Positions 16,509 through 23,964 of a stretch of DNA of 64,000 nt are shown piece after piece (positions within the stretch are counted from its first letter, which is position 1; every line of letters starts with the position of its first letter). Source of the stretch: Streptomyces sp. IMTB 2501. GTDB lineage: Bacteria > Actinomycetota > Actinomycetes > Streptomycetales > Streptomycetaceae. Below the pieces are notes generated by a model. That model made no database searches. It saw only the letters and a program-made list of their open reading frames with translations, and was not told where the DNA came from. The stretch is taken from contig NZ_MQUS01000004.1 of NCBI RefSeq assembly GCF_001953885.1, positions 124,001 to 188,000 on the forward strand, written 5' to 3'. The translations under genes and the position numbers were made by a program.

Positions 16509-19022
16509 GTGACCCTCATCGATCAGCTGCCGCCGACCGCCGACCCCGACGCCCTGTACGAAGCCTTCGAGTCGTGGACGCAGGAGCGCGGCCTCACCCT
16601 CTACCCGCACCAGGAGGAGGCGCTGATCGAGGTGGTCTCCGGGGCGAACGTGATCGTCTCGACCCCCACCGGCTCCGGCAAGAGCATGATCGCCGCGGGC
16701 GCGCACTTCGCCGCGCTGGCCCGGGACGAGGTCACCTTCTACACGGCTCCGATCAAGGCGCTGGTGTCGGAGAAGTTCTTCGAGCTTTGCAAGATCTTCG
16801 GTACCGAGAACGTCGGCATGCTCACGGGCGACGCCTCCGTGAACGCCGACGCTCCTGTGATCTGCTGCACCGCCGAGGTGCTCGCGTCGATCGCGCTGCG
16901 CGACGGCAAGGACGCGGACATCGGCCAGGTCGTCATGGACGAGTTCCACTTCTACGCGGAGGGCGATCGCGGCTGGGCGTGGCAGATCCCGTTGCTGGAA
17001 CTCCCCCAGGCGCAGTTCATCCTGATGTCGGCCACTTTGGGCGATGTGTCGTTCTTCGAGAAGGACCTCACGCGCCGTACCGGCCGCCCCACGTCGGTGG
17101 TCCGCTCGGCGACCCGCCCGGTGCCGCTCTCCTACGAGTACCAGCTCACCCCGCTCACCGAGACACTCACCGACCTGCTGCAGAGCAAGCAGGCGCCGGT
17201 GTACATCGTGCACTTCACACAGGCGCAGGCCGTGGAGCGGGCGCAGGCGCTGATGAGCATCAACATGTGCTCGCGCGAGGAGAAGGACCAGATCGCCGAG
17301 CTGATCGGCAACTTCCGCTTCACCACCAAGTTCGGCCGCAACCTCTCCCGTTACGTCCGGCATGGCATCGGCGTCCACCATGCCGGCATGCTGCCCAAGT
17401 ACCGGCGGCTGGTGGAGAAACTCGCCCAGGCCGGACTGCTGAAGGTCATCTGCGGCACGGACACGCTCGGCGTGGGCGTCAACGTGCCGATCCGCACAGT
17501 GCTGTTCACCGCCCTCACGAAGTACGACGGCAGCCGGGTGCGCACGCTGCGGGCCCGGGAGTTCCATCAGATCGCCGGCCGGGCCGGCCGGGCCGGCTTC
17601 GACACGGCGGGACTGGTCGTGGCACAGGCGCCGGAGCACATCATCGAGAACGAGAAGGCGCTCGCCAAGGCAGGCGACGACCCGAAGAAGCGGCGCAAGG
17701 TGGTGCGCAAGAAGGCGCCGGAGGGCTTTGTCGGCTGGACGGACAACACCTTCCAGAAGCTGATCGAGTCGGAGCCGGAGCCGCTGACCTCGCGTTTCCG
17801 GGTGACGCACACGATGCTGCTGTCGGTGATCGCCCGCCCGGGCAACGCGTTCGAGGCGATGCGTCACCTCCTGGAGGACAACCACGAGCCGCGCAGGCAG
17901 CAGCTCCGTCACATCCGCCGGGCGATCGCGATCTACCGCTCGCTGCTCGACGGCGGGATCGTGGAGAAGCTCGACAAGCCCGACGCCGAGGGCCGGATCG
18001 TCCGGCTCACGGTCGACCTGCAGCAGGACTTCGCGCTCAACCAGCCGCTGTCCACGTTCGCGCTCGCCGCGTTCGAACTCCTCGACCCCGAGTCGCCGTC
18101 CTACGCCCTCGACATGGTGTCCGTGGTCGAGTCCACCCTGGACGATCCGCGGCAGATCCTCGTCGCCCAGCAGAACAAGGCGCGCGGCGAGGCCGTGGCC
18201 GCGATGAAGGCGGACGGTGTCGAGTACGAGGAGCGCATGGAGCGCCTTCAGGACATCACGTACCCGAAGCCACTGGAAGAGCTGCTCTTCCACGCGTACA
18301 ACACCTACCGCAAGAGCCACCCGTGGGTCGGCGACCACCCGTTGTCGCCTAAGTCCGTGATCCGGGACATGTACGAACGGGCACTGTCCTTTACCGAGTT
18401 GGTGTCCTTCTACGAGCTGGCCCGCACCGAGGGCATCGTGCTGCGCTACCTCGCCAGCGCCTACAAGACCCTCGACCACAACATCCCGGACGACCTCAAG
18501 TCCGAGGACCTGCAGGATCTGATCGAGTGGCTCGGCGAGATGGTGCGCCAGGTGGACTCCAGCCTGCTGGACGAGTGGGAGCAGCTCGCGAACCCGGAGG
18601 AGATGACCGCCGAGGAGGCCCAGGAGAAGGCCGACGAGGTGAAGCCGATCACCACGAACGCGCGCGCCTTCCGGGTCCTGGTCCGCAACGCCCTGTTCCG
18701 CCGCGTGGAGCTGGCCGCCCTCGACCAGGTCGAGGAGCTGGGCGAGCTGGACGCCGAGTCCGGCTGGGACGCCGACGCCTGGGGCGAGGCGATGGACAGG
18801 TACTGGGACGAGTACGAGGATCTCGGCACCGGTCCCGACGCCCGCGGCCCCAAGCTGCTGGTCATCAAGGAGGAGCCGGAGAACGGCCTCTGGCGGGTCC
18901 GCCAGATCTTCGACGACCCGAACGGCGACCACGACTGGGGCATCAGCGCGGAGATCGACCTCGCGGCCTCGGACGCCGAGGGCCGTGCGGTCGTCCGAGT
19001 CACCGAGGTCGGCCAGTTGTGA
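16509..19022 (+). CDS. Ski2-like DEAD/DEAH-box helicase with C-terminal DUF3516
   Basis: Starting at the GTG at 16509, the protein has 837 residues. It shows the helicase motifs in order: Walker A STPTGSGKS (about 50-58), motif II DEFH (about 142), SATLGD, IVHFTQAQA, and the C-terminal HHAGMLPKYRRLVEKLAQ and QIAGRAGRAGFD. The rest matches DUF3516, found on actinobacterial Ski2-like helicases. It is expected to unwind RNA or DNA, perhaps in RNA turnover. The thioesterase gene starts 40 bp downstream. A 13-bp sequence around its stop codon is repeated with a 21-bp period. Confidence 0.88.
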   Translation: MTLIDQLPPTADPDALYEAFESWTQERGLTLYPHQEEALIEVVSGANVIVSTPTGSGKSMIAAGAHFAALARDEVTFYTAPIKALVSEKFFELCKIFGTENVGMLTGDASVNADAPVICCTAEVLASIALRDGKDADIGQVVMDEFHFYAEGDRGWAWQIPLLELPQAQFILMSATLGDVSFFEKDLTRRTGRPTSVVRSATRPVPLSYEYQLTPLTETLTDLLQSKQAPVYIVHFTQAQAVERAQALMSINMCSREEKDQIAELIGNFRFTTKFGRNLSRYVRHGIGVHHAGMLPKYRRLVEKLAQAGLLKVICGTDTLGVGVNVPIRTVLFTALTKYDGSRVRTLRAREFHQIAGRAGRAGFDTAGLVVAQAPEHIIENEKALAKAGDDPKKRRKVVRKKAPEGFVGWTDNTFQKLIESEPEPLTSRFRVTHTMLLSVIARPGNAFEAMRHLLEDNHEPRRQQLRHIRRAIAIYRSLLDGGIVEKLDKPDAEGRIVRLTVDLQQDFALNQPLSTFALAAFELLDPESPSYALDMVSVVESTLDDPRQILVAQQNKARGEAVAAMKADGVEYEERMERLQDITYPKPLEELLFHAYNTYRKSHPWVGDHPLSPKSVIRDMYERALSFTELVSFYELARTEGIVLRYLASAYKTLDHNIPDDLKSEDLQDLIEWLGEMVRQVDSSLLDEWEQLANPEEMTAEEAQEKADEVKPITTNARAFRVLVRNALFRRVELAALDQVEELGELDAESGWDADAWGEAMDRYWDEYEDLGTGPDARGPKLLVIKEEPENGLWRVRQIFDDPNGDHDWGISAEIDLAASDAEGRAVVRVTEVGQL

Positions 19023-19062
19023 GCCGTTCGCGACCAGTTGTGAGCCAAGGAGAATCCCACCG

Positions 19063-19929
19063 ATGACGAACCCGGCCGAGAGACTGGTCGACCTGCTGGA
19101 CCTCGAGCAGATCGAGGTCGACATCTTCCGTGGCCGAAGCCCGCAGGAGTCCCTGCAGCGGGTCTTCGGCGGCCAGGTGGCGGGCCAGGCGCTGGTCGCC
19201 GCCGGCCGCACCACGGACGGCGACCGCCCGGTGCACTCGCTGCACGCGTACTTCCTACGCCCGGGCCGCCCCGGGGTGCCGATCGTGTACCAGGTGGAGC
19301 GGGTCCGCGACGGCCGGTCGTTCACCACGCGCCGGGTCACGGCCGTGCAGCAGGGTCGCACGATCTTCAACCTGACCGCCTCCTTTCACAAGCCTGAGGA
19401 AGGACCGTTCGAGCACCAGCTGCCGCCGGCCCGCGAGGTGCCGCACCCGGAGTCGCTGCCGACGGTCTCCGAGGAGATCCGCAAGCACCTGGGCGCGCTG
19501 CCTGAGCAGTTGGAGCGGATGGCGCGCCGCCAGCCCTTCGACATCCGCTATGTCGACCGGCTGCGCTGGAACAGCGAGGAGATACAGGGCGCCGAGCCGC
19601 GCAGCGCGGTGTGGATGCGCGCGGTCGGACCGCTCGGTGACGACCCGCTGGTCCACACGTGTGCGCTGACCTACGCCAGCGACATGACGCTCCTGGACGC
19701 GGTCCGTATCCCGGTCGAACCCCTGTGGGGTCCGCGGAACTTCGATCTGGCCTCGCTGGACCACGCGATGTGGTTCCACCGGCCGTTCCGCGCGGACGAG
19801 TGGTTCCTGTACGACCAGGAGTCGCCCATCGCCACGGGCGGGCGCGGTCTGGCTCGCGGGCGCATCTACGACCTGCAGGGGCGTCTGCTCGTCTCGGTCG
19901 TCCAGGAGGGCCTGTTCAGGTCCCTGTAG
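19063..19929 (+). CDS. tesB: Acyl-CoA thioesterase II (TesB-like)
   Basis: The 288-residue protein, starting at the ATG at 19063 behind AAGGAGAA, has the double-hotdog layout of TesB. The first domain contains FRGRSPQESLQRVFGGQVAGQALVAA and HSLHAYFLRPG, and the second DMTLLD and SLDHAMWFHRPFRADEW with YDQESP. TesB releases free fatty acids from medium- and long-chain acyl-CoA in the cytoplasm. It follows the helicase gene closely and may be cotranscribed with it; the two functions have no obvious link. Confidence 0.9.
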   Translation: MTNPAERLVDLLDLEQIEVDIFRGRSPQESLQRVFGGQVAGQALVAAGRTTDGDRPVHSLHAYFLRPGRPGVPIVYQVERVRDGRSFTTRRVTAVQQGRTIFNLTASFHKPEEGPFEHQLPPAREVPHPESLPTVSEEIRKHLGALPEQLERMARRQPFDIRYVDRLRWNSEEIQGAEPRSAVWMRAVGPLGDDPLVHTCALTYASDMTLLDAVRIPVEPLWGPRNFDLASLDHAMWFHRPFRADEWFLYDQESPIATGGRGLARGRIYDLQGRLLVSVVQEGLFRSL

Positions 19930-19962
19930 CGAGCCGGCTGCCGGGGCCTCGGCCGGGTTGGT

Positions 19963-21153
19963 TCACACCCGGGCGGGCCGAGCGCTTCTCCGCCGTAGCC
20001 AAGCCCGCAGGCCGCGGTCGGTTCGCGGCGAGGGCGCGTCGGCCCGACGGCGCCCCCGGCGGGCCGGGGACGCCGCGGACTGCGGCACGACCGGCGTGCC
20101 ATGCCACTCGAACGCTCGGGTCATGGGCTCGTCCGCCGGCTCGAACGACCCCGGCAGCCGTCCTCCGTTCGGCCCGGACGCCCCCGCCGGCGGCCCGGTC
20201 GTCGGCTCAGACGGTCCCGGCAGCGGCTCGGGGGCGCGTGCCGCGACCGGCTCTTCGTCGGGCGCCGAGGATGCCCGTGCCGTCGGCTCCGTGATGCGCG
20301 TGACCGTTCGGGCCATCGGCGGGATGGGCCGTGCGGTCGCTCGCGGGGTCGGTGCGGGACGGCGGGCGGCCGGGCGTGGGGCCCGTGAGAGGGCGCGGGC
20401 CTCCTCAATCACCTGGGCCAGTTCGCTGCGCAGCCACGCGATCTCGTCCGCGTCCTGCGCCGTCGTGATCCGCTCCGCGAGGTACGCGGCAGGCGATCCC
20501 GGAGTGCCCTGACCCGGCGGCGTGGGCCGGAACCGGTTCACATGGGCCCGCTCGTACGGGTCCCTGACGACGTCGGCGACCTCGACGGGCGAGAGGAAGG
20601 CGGCCACGGCTCCAGCCCGGGCCCACGGCTCGTCGACCTGACGCAGCAGAAACCCGAGGTGGCGCCCTCGCCAGTTGCGGGCGCGCAGGTCCACCCCGGC
20701 CTCCAACTGGCCGCGCAGGTTCTCAGGTGTACGCCCCTTGAGCAGATGCGCGTTCCCGGCGTCCGAGGCGAACGCGCGCAGGTCTTCGGCCAGATAGAGC
20801 CAGACCACGGCCCGATAGCGGTTCAGGTACCACTTCGCCGGCACGAGCAGGCCCAGTCGGGCGAGGCGGGTGAACCGGGCGGCCGGGATCTCCATGAGCC
20901 TTGCGCCCTCCGTCGTGCCCACCACCCGCACACGATCGCGCAGGGCTTCCGGGTGCCCCGCCTGCGCACGCAGGCGGTCGATCTCCGCGCGTTCCACCCT
21001 CCGGCCTCCTCCCCCGCCCTCGTCTGGCAGGGTCCGGATGTGGCCGAGATGAACGGCGAGGTCGAACTCGCCTCGTTTCAGCTCCAGTTCTCGAGCCGCA
21101 AGGCTCGGGGTGCAGGTCACGGGCCGCGATGGGCTGACAGTGCTTGCGGACAT
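19963..21153 (-). CDS. Conserved Streptomyces protein of unknown function (DUF6397-like)
   Basis: The 396-residue protein has two parts. The first, about 230 residues, begins with a helix-rich region LAARELELKRGEFDLAVHLG that resembles a DNA-binding module, then RRVERAEIDRLRAQ, WYLNRYRAVVWLYLAEDLR and LLRQVDEPWARAGAVAAFL. The second, about 130 residues, is rich in proline, alanine and arginine, ends in a basic tail and should be disordered. No signal peptide or membrane segment is visible. The overall pattern fits a Streptomyces family annotated DUF6397. I cannot assign a function. Confidence 0.6.
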   Translation of the reverse strand: MSASTVSPSRPVTCTPSLAARELELKRGEFDLAVHLGHIRTLPDEGGGGGRRVERAEIDRLRAQAGHPEALRDRVRVVGTTEGARLMEIPAARFTRLARLGLLVPAKWYLNRYRAVVWLYLAEDLRAFASDAGNAHLLKGRTPENLRGQLEAGVDLRARNWRGRHLGFLLRQVDEPWARAGAVAAFLSPVEVADVVRDPYERAHVNRFRPTPPGQGTPGSPAAYLAERITTAQDADEIAWLRSELAQVIEEARALSRAPRPAARRPAPTPRATARPIPPMARTVTRITEPTARASSAPDEEPVAARAPEPLPGPSEPTTGPPAGASGPNGGRLPGSFEPADEPMTRAFEWHGTPVVPQSAASPARRGRRRADAPSPRTDRGLRAWLRRRSARPARV

Positions 21154-21279
21154 GGTCGTACTCCCCCGTGGAGTCCTTGGCTCACGCCCTGTGCGTTCGC
21201 CGTGGACACACCGTAGCCAATCCGGCGCAAGCCATGGTTGACCTGTGGATAACTCCGCGACGGAAGGAGAATCCGCAGG

Positions 21280-21693
21280 TCAGGCGTCTTTGATGGGGGT
21301 TCGCTCGGGTTGCCTGGCGTCCACGCCGAGGTGCTCGCCGACGCGATTGACGAGCAGAGTCATCTCGTAGGCGATCTGACCGATGTCGGCCTCCGCGCCG
21401 CTGAGCACACACAGGCAGCTGCCGGTGCCGGCAGCGGTCACGAACAGTACGGCGTCGTCGTACTCGATCATGGTCTGGCGTACTCCGCCCGCGCCGAAGT
21501 GGCGTCCCGACCCCTTGGCCAGGCTGTGCAGTCCGGACGCCACGGCGGCCAGATGCTCGGCGTCCTCTCGGCGCAGGCCCGTACTCGCCCCCGTGACCAG
21601 TCCGTCGTTCGACAGGACCAGCGCGTGCCGCACATGGTCCACACGCTCGGTCAGATCGTCCAGGAGCCATCCGAGTCCCTGGTTCTGCCCCAT
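21280..21693 (-). CDS. Roadblock/LC7-domain protein (second CvnB-like)
   Basis: From the ATG at 21693 (GGGGAGA upstream) the 137-residue protein is a single roadblock/LC7 domain: WLLDDLTERVDHVRHALVLS, EDAEHLAAVASGLHSLAKG, RHFGAGGVRQTMIE and SGAEADIGQIAYEM. It closely resembles the CvnB of the neighbouring conservon and is probably a paralogue. Such proteins regulate small GTPases of the MglA/CvnD type. It lies beyond the PPOX gene, which runs the other way, so it must have its own promoter. Confidence 0.85.
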   Translation of the reverse strand: MGQNQGLGWLLDDLTERVDHVRHALVLSNDGLVTGASTGLRREDAEHLAAVASGLHSLAKGSGRHFGAGGVRQTMIEYDDAVLFVTAAGTGSCLCVLSGAEADIGQIAYEMTLLVNRVGEHLGVDARQPERTPIKDA

Positions 21694-21782
21694 CTCCGTC
21701 TCCCCGTGGGATCTCCCCCTGGCTGGAGGAACTCTGCGCCAGCCTTCCCCACGACCGGCGTCCGGGCAAGCAAGATGGGCGC

Positions 21783-22211
21783 ATGGCACAGAAGATGACC
21801 GACGACGAATGGCGGGCGTTCGTCTCGAACGGCACCCGAACCGGCAAGCTGTCCACCGTTCGCGCCGATGGGAGCCCGCATGTGGCCCCGATCTGGTTTC
21901 TGCTGGACGGGGCCGAACTGGTCTTCAACACCGGTAAGGACACCGTAAAGGGGCGCAATCTCGCCCGTGACGGACGCATCGCCCTGTGTGTGGACGACGA
22001 TCGGCCACCGTTCCACTTCGTGGTGGTGAACGGCCGCGCACGGCTGTCGGAGGACCTGGACGAGGTGCGCCACTGGGCCACCCGGATCGCCGCCCGGTAC
22101 ATGGGCGAGGACCGCGCCGAGGAGTACGGCGCCCGCAACGGCGTTCCGGGCGAGCTGCTGGTCCGCGTCACGGTCGACCAGGTGGTGGCCGTGAAGGATC
22201 TGGCGGACTGA
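21783..22211 (+). CDS. PPOX-class flavin/F420-dependent protein
   Basis: The 142-residue protein has the split-barrel fold motifs of pyridoxamine 5'-phosphate oxidase-like proteins: TGKLSTVRADGSPHVAPIWF, LVFNTGKDTVKGRNLARDGR and FHFVVVNGRA. The small size and the early STVRADGSPHVAP motif favour actinobacterial members that bind F420 or FMN and reduce small organic molecules. It is divergent from the second roadblock gene and nearly meets the convergent cvnD gene (10 bp). No link to signalling is apparent beyond position. Confidence 0.8.
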   Translation: MAQKMTDDEWRAFVSNGTRTGKLSTVRADGSPHVAPIWFLLDGAELVFNTGKDTVKGRNLARDGRIALCVDDDRPPFHFVVVNGRARLSEDLDEVRHWATRIAARYMGEDRAEEYGARNGVPGELLVRVTVDQVVAVKDLAD

Positions 22212-22221
22212 GGCGGCGGGC

Positions 22222-22824
22222 TCAGCCGACCGAGTCCAGGAGCCGGGCGGTGTGCATCCGTCCGGCGTACTCGACGAGCCGGATCAGGACTTCCTTGCCG
22301 GAGTCCCGGTCCCGCGCGTCGCACAGCACCACGGGTGTGCCACGGTCGAGGTCGAGGGCGCGGGAGACGTCGTGGGCGCCGTGGGCACGGGCTCCCGCGA
22401 AGCAGTTGACGGCCACCACGAACGGGATGCGCCGGTGCTCGAAGTAGTCGACCGCGGGGAAGCAGTCCTCCAGGCGCCGCGTGTCGGCGAGGACGACGGC
22501 GCCGAGGGCGCCTTGGGACAACTCGTCCCACAGGAACCAGAAGCGGTCCTGCCCCGGGGTGCCGAAGAGGTACAGGGACAGGCCGGAGCGGATGGTGATG
22601 CGCCCGAAGTCCATGGCGACGGTGGTGGTGACCTTCTGGTCCACGCCGTCGGTGTCGTCCACGAGTTGTCCCGCCTCGCTGAGGAGTTCCTCGGTACGCA
22701 GCGGCCGAATCTCGCTGACGGCCCCGACCAGGGTCGTCTTGCCGACGCCGAATCCGCCGGCGACCAGTATCTTCAGCGCCAGGGCGGTGGTGTCGTCGGC
22801 GGCTTCGGAGTGCTCGGTGACCAT
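22222..22824 (-). CDS. cvnD: Conservon GTP-binding protein CvnD
   Basis: The 200-residue protein is a Ras-like small GTPase of the bacterial MglA/Rup type. It has P-loop GGFGVGKT (23-30), switch region TTTVAMDFGRI, LFGTPGQDRF as the G3 motif, and VAVNCF in the place of the NKxD motif. In conservons CvnD works with CvnA, CvnB and CvnC at the membrane as a G-protein-like switch. The ATG at 22824 is chosen because it begins the conserved region. Unusually, 272 bp separate it from cvnC, where overlap or near overlap is normal. Confidence 0.9.
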   Translation of the reverse strand: MVTEHSEAADDTTALALKILVAGGFGVGKTTLVGAVSEIRPLRTEELLSEAGQLVDDTDGVDQKVTTTVAMDFGRITIRSGLSLYLFGTPGQDRFWFLWDELSQGALGAVVLADTRRLEDCFPAVDYFEHRRIPFVVAVNCFAGARAHGAHDVSRALDLDRGTPVVLCDARDRDSGKEVLIRLVEYAGRMHTARLLDSVG

Positions 22825-22948
22825 GATCACTTCTCTCGGGAGGGCCGGCTGCGGTCGGCGTCCGCCTGGTGCGGGGATGAAGGCAGCATCATGACAACGG
22901 GGCCGCGTCTGGGGGCGGTTGGACCGAAACGCACCTGATGTGACCGAC

Positions 22949-23053
22949 TCGCGCCCGGTCGGAGGCGCAACGCGCACGGATCGGTATCCCACGCGCACGG
23001 GTCGGCAGACGACGCCCACAGACCAGGATGCGACGTGTACGGATCGGCGCGGG
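22949..23053. repeat. Degenerate 21-bp tandem repeat between cvnC and cvnD
   Basis: Four units start at 22970, 22991, 23012 and 23033 with common pattern ACGCGCACGGATCGG, and a weaker unit begins near 22949. The period is exactly 21 bp, which is seven codons or about two helical turns. Units keep ACG at the start and a CGG or related core. On the plus strand one frame gives TRTDR-like heptads, on the minus strand RSVRV-like heptads, but neither has a convincing start. It is either a decayed coding repeat or a spaced array of protein-binding sites. Confidence 0.6.
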
Positions 23054-23096
23054 GAACCGCACACAGCGCGGTGCGCGGCGGGTTCTGAACTGTCAT

Positions 23097-23507
23097 CTAC
23101 AGCGCTCGCAATCCTTCGATGACCTCGCGCAGAATCCGTTCGTCGGGCAACTGTGCCGGGGGCACCGGACGGCTGATGACCACGCAGCCCAGCTCCAGGA
23201 GGTCGCCGAGCAGCACCCTGACCACGCCGACGGGGAGGTCCGCGTCCGCCGCGAGTTCGGCGACGGACTGTGTCTCGGTACGGCACAGCTCGATCAGGGT
23301 CCGGTGTTCGGGGCCGAGCGCGGTGCCGTCGTCGAGCGCCGGTGCCGTGGGGTCGAGGGTGACGAGGGCGATCAGGTCGAAGCGCACCCCGGTGGGTCCC
23401 GGCTGGGTGCGTCCGCCCGTCATCGCGTAGGGGCGGACCAGTGGTCCGGCCTCGCCGTCGTACCACTGGCTGCCCGGCTCCCACGAGCCGCCGCGGTTCT
23501 CGGTCAT
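23097..23507 (-). CDS. cvnC: Conservon DUF742 protein CvnC
   Basis: The 136-residue protein matches DUF742: WYDGEAGPLVRPYAMTGGRT, DLIALVTLD, LGPEHRTLIELCRTETQSVAELAADADLP and VRVLLGDLLELGCVVISRP. The last part resembles a winged helix. It is the third gene of a conservon and would link CvnA and CvnD. It starts 19 bp after cvnB. The sequence downstream towards cvnD is not coding in an obvious way. Confidence 0.9.
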   Translation of the reverse strand: MTENRGGSWEPGSQWYDGEAGPLVRPYAMTGGRTQPGPTGVRFDLIALVTLDPTAPALDDGTALGPEHRTLIELCRTETQSVAELAADADLPVGVVRVLLGDLLELGCVVISRPVPPAQLPDERILREVIEGLRAL

Positions 23508-23526
23508 CGGTGCCGCCCTTTCGCGG

Positions 23527-23964
23527 TCATCCGGCCGCAGGCGGCTGCGCGGTGACACGCGGTGCTGTGTAGAGGTGCTCGCCGACCCGCTTGACCAGGC
23601 GTGCCATCTCGTAGGCGACCAGTCCGATGTCGGCGGTGACCGCGGTGAGGACGGCGAGGCAGGAGCCGTCGCCGGCGGCGGCCACGAAGAGGAACGCGTC
23701 GTCCATCTCGACCATGGTCTGCCGCACGCCACCCGCTCCGAAGTGCCGTCCCGCGCCCTTGGCGAGGCTGTTGAAGCCGGAGGCGACGGCGGCGAGGTGT
23801 TCGGCGTCCTCCCGGGCGAGACCGGTGGAGGCGCCGACGGCCAGCCCGTCGTTGGAGAGCACGACGGCGTGCCGCACCTCGTGCACACGCATCACCAGGT
23901 CGTCGAGCAACCAGTCCAGTTCGCCGGAACGCTGGCCGGTCCTCGTGTTCGGGTCCTGGATCAT
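23527..23964 (-). CDS. cvnB: Conservon roadblock/LC7 protein CvnB
   Basis: The 145-residue protein is a roadblock/LC7 domain with WLLDDLVMRVHEVRHAVVLS, EDAEHLAAVASGFNSLAKG and RHFGAGGVRQTMVE. It probably modulates the GTPase activity of CvnD and contacts the kinase-like CvnA. Its ATG overlaps the stop of cvnA as ATGA, so they are translationally coupled. Most of its core is shared with the roadblock protein at 21280-21693. Confidence 0.92.
   Translation of the reverse strand: MIQDPNTRTGQRSGELDWLLDDLVMRVHEVRHAVVLSNDGLAVGASTGLAREDAEHLAAVASGFNSLAKGAGRHFGAGGVRQTMVEMDDAFLFVAAAGDGSCLAVLTAVTADIGLVAYEMARLVKRVGEHLYTAPRVTAQPPAAG

Noticed and set aside
11664..19370. A very long open frame (over 2500 codons) on the minus strand across the exporter operon and helicase
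   Set aside because: It is antisense to several well-supported genes with clear domains. Long stop-free antisense frames are normal in DNA of this GC content, and its translation shows no domain.
22970..23053. CRISPR-like array
   Set aside because: The units are contiguous 21-bp tandem repeats without spacers and diverge strongly, and no cas gene is present.
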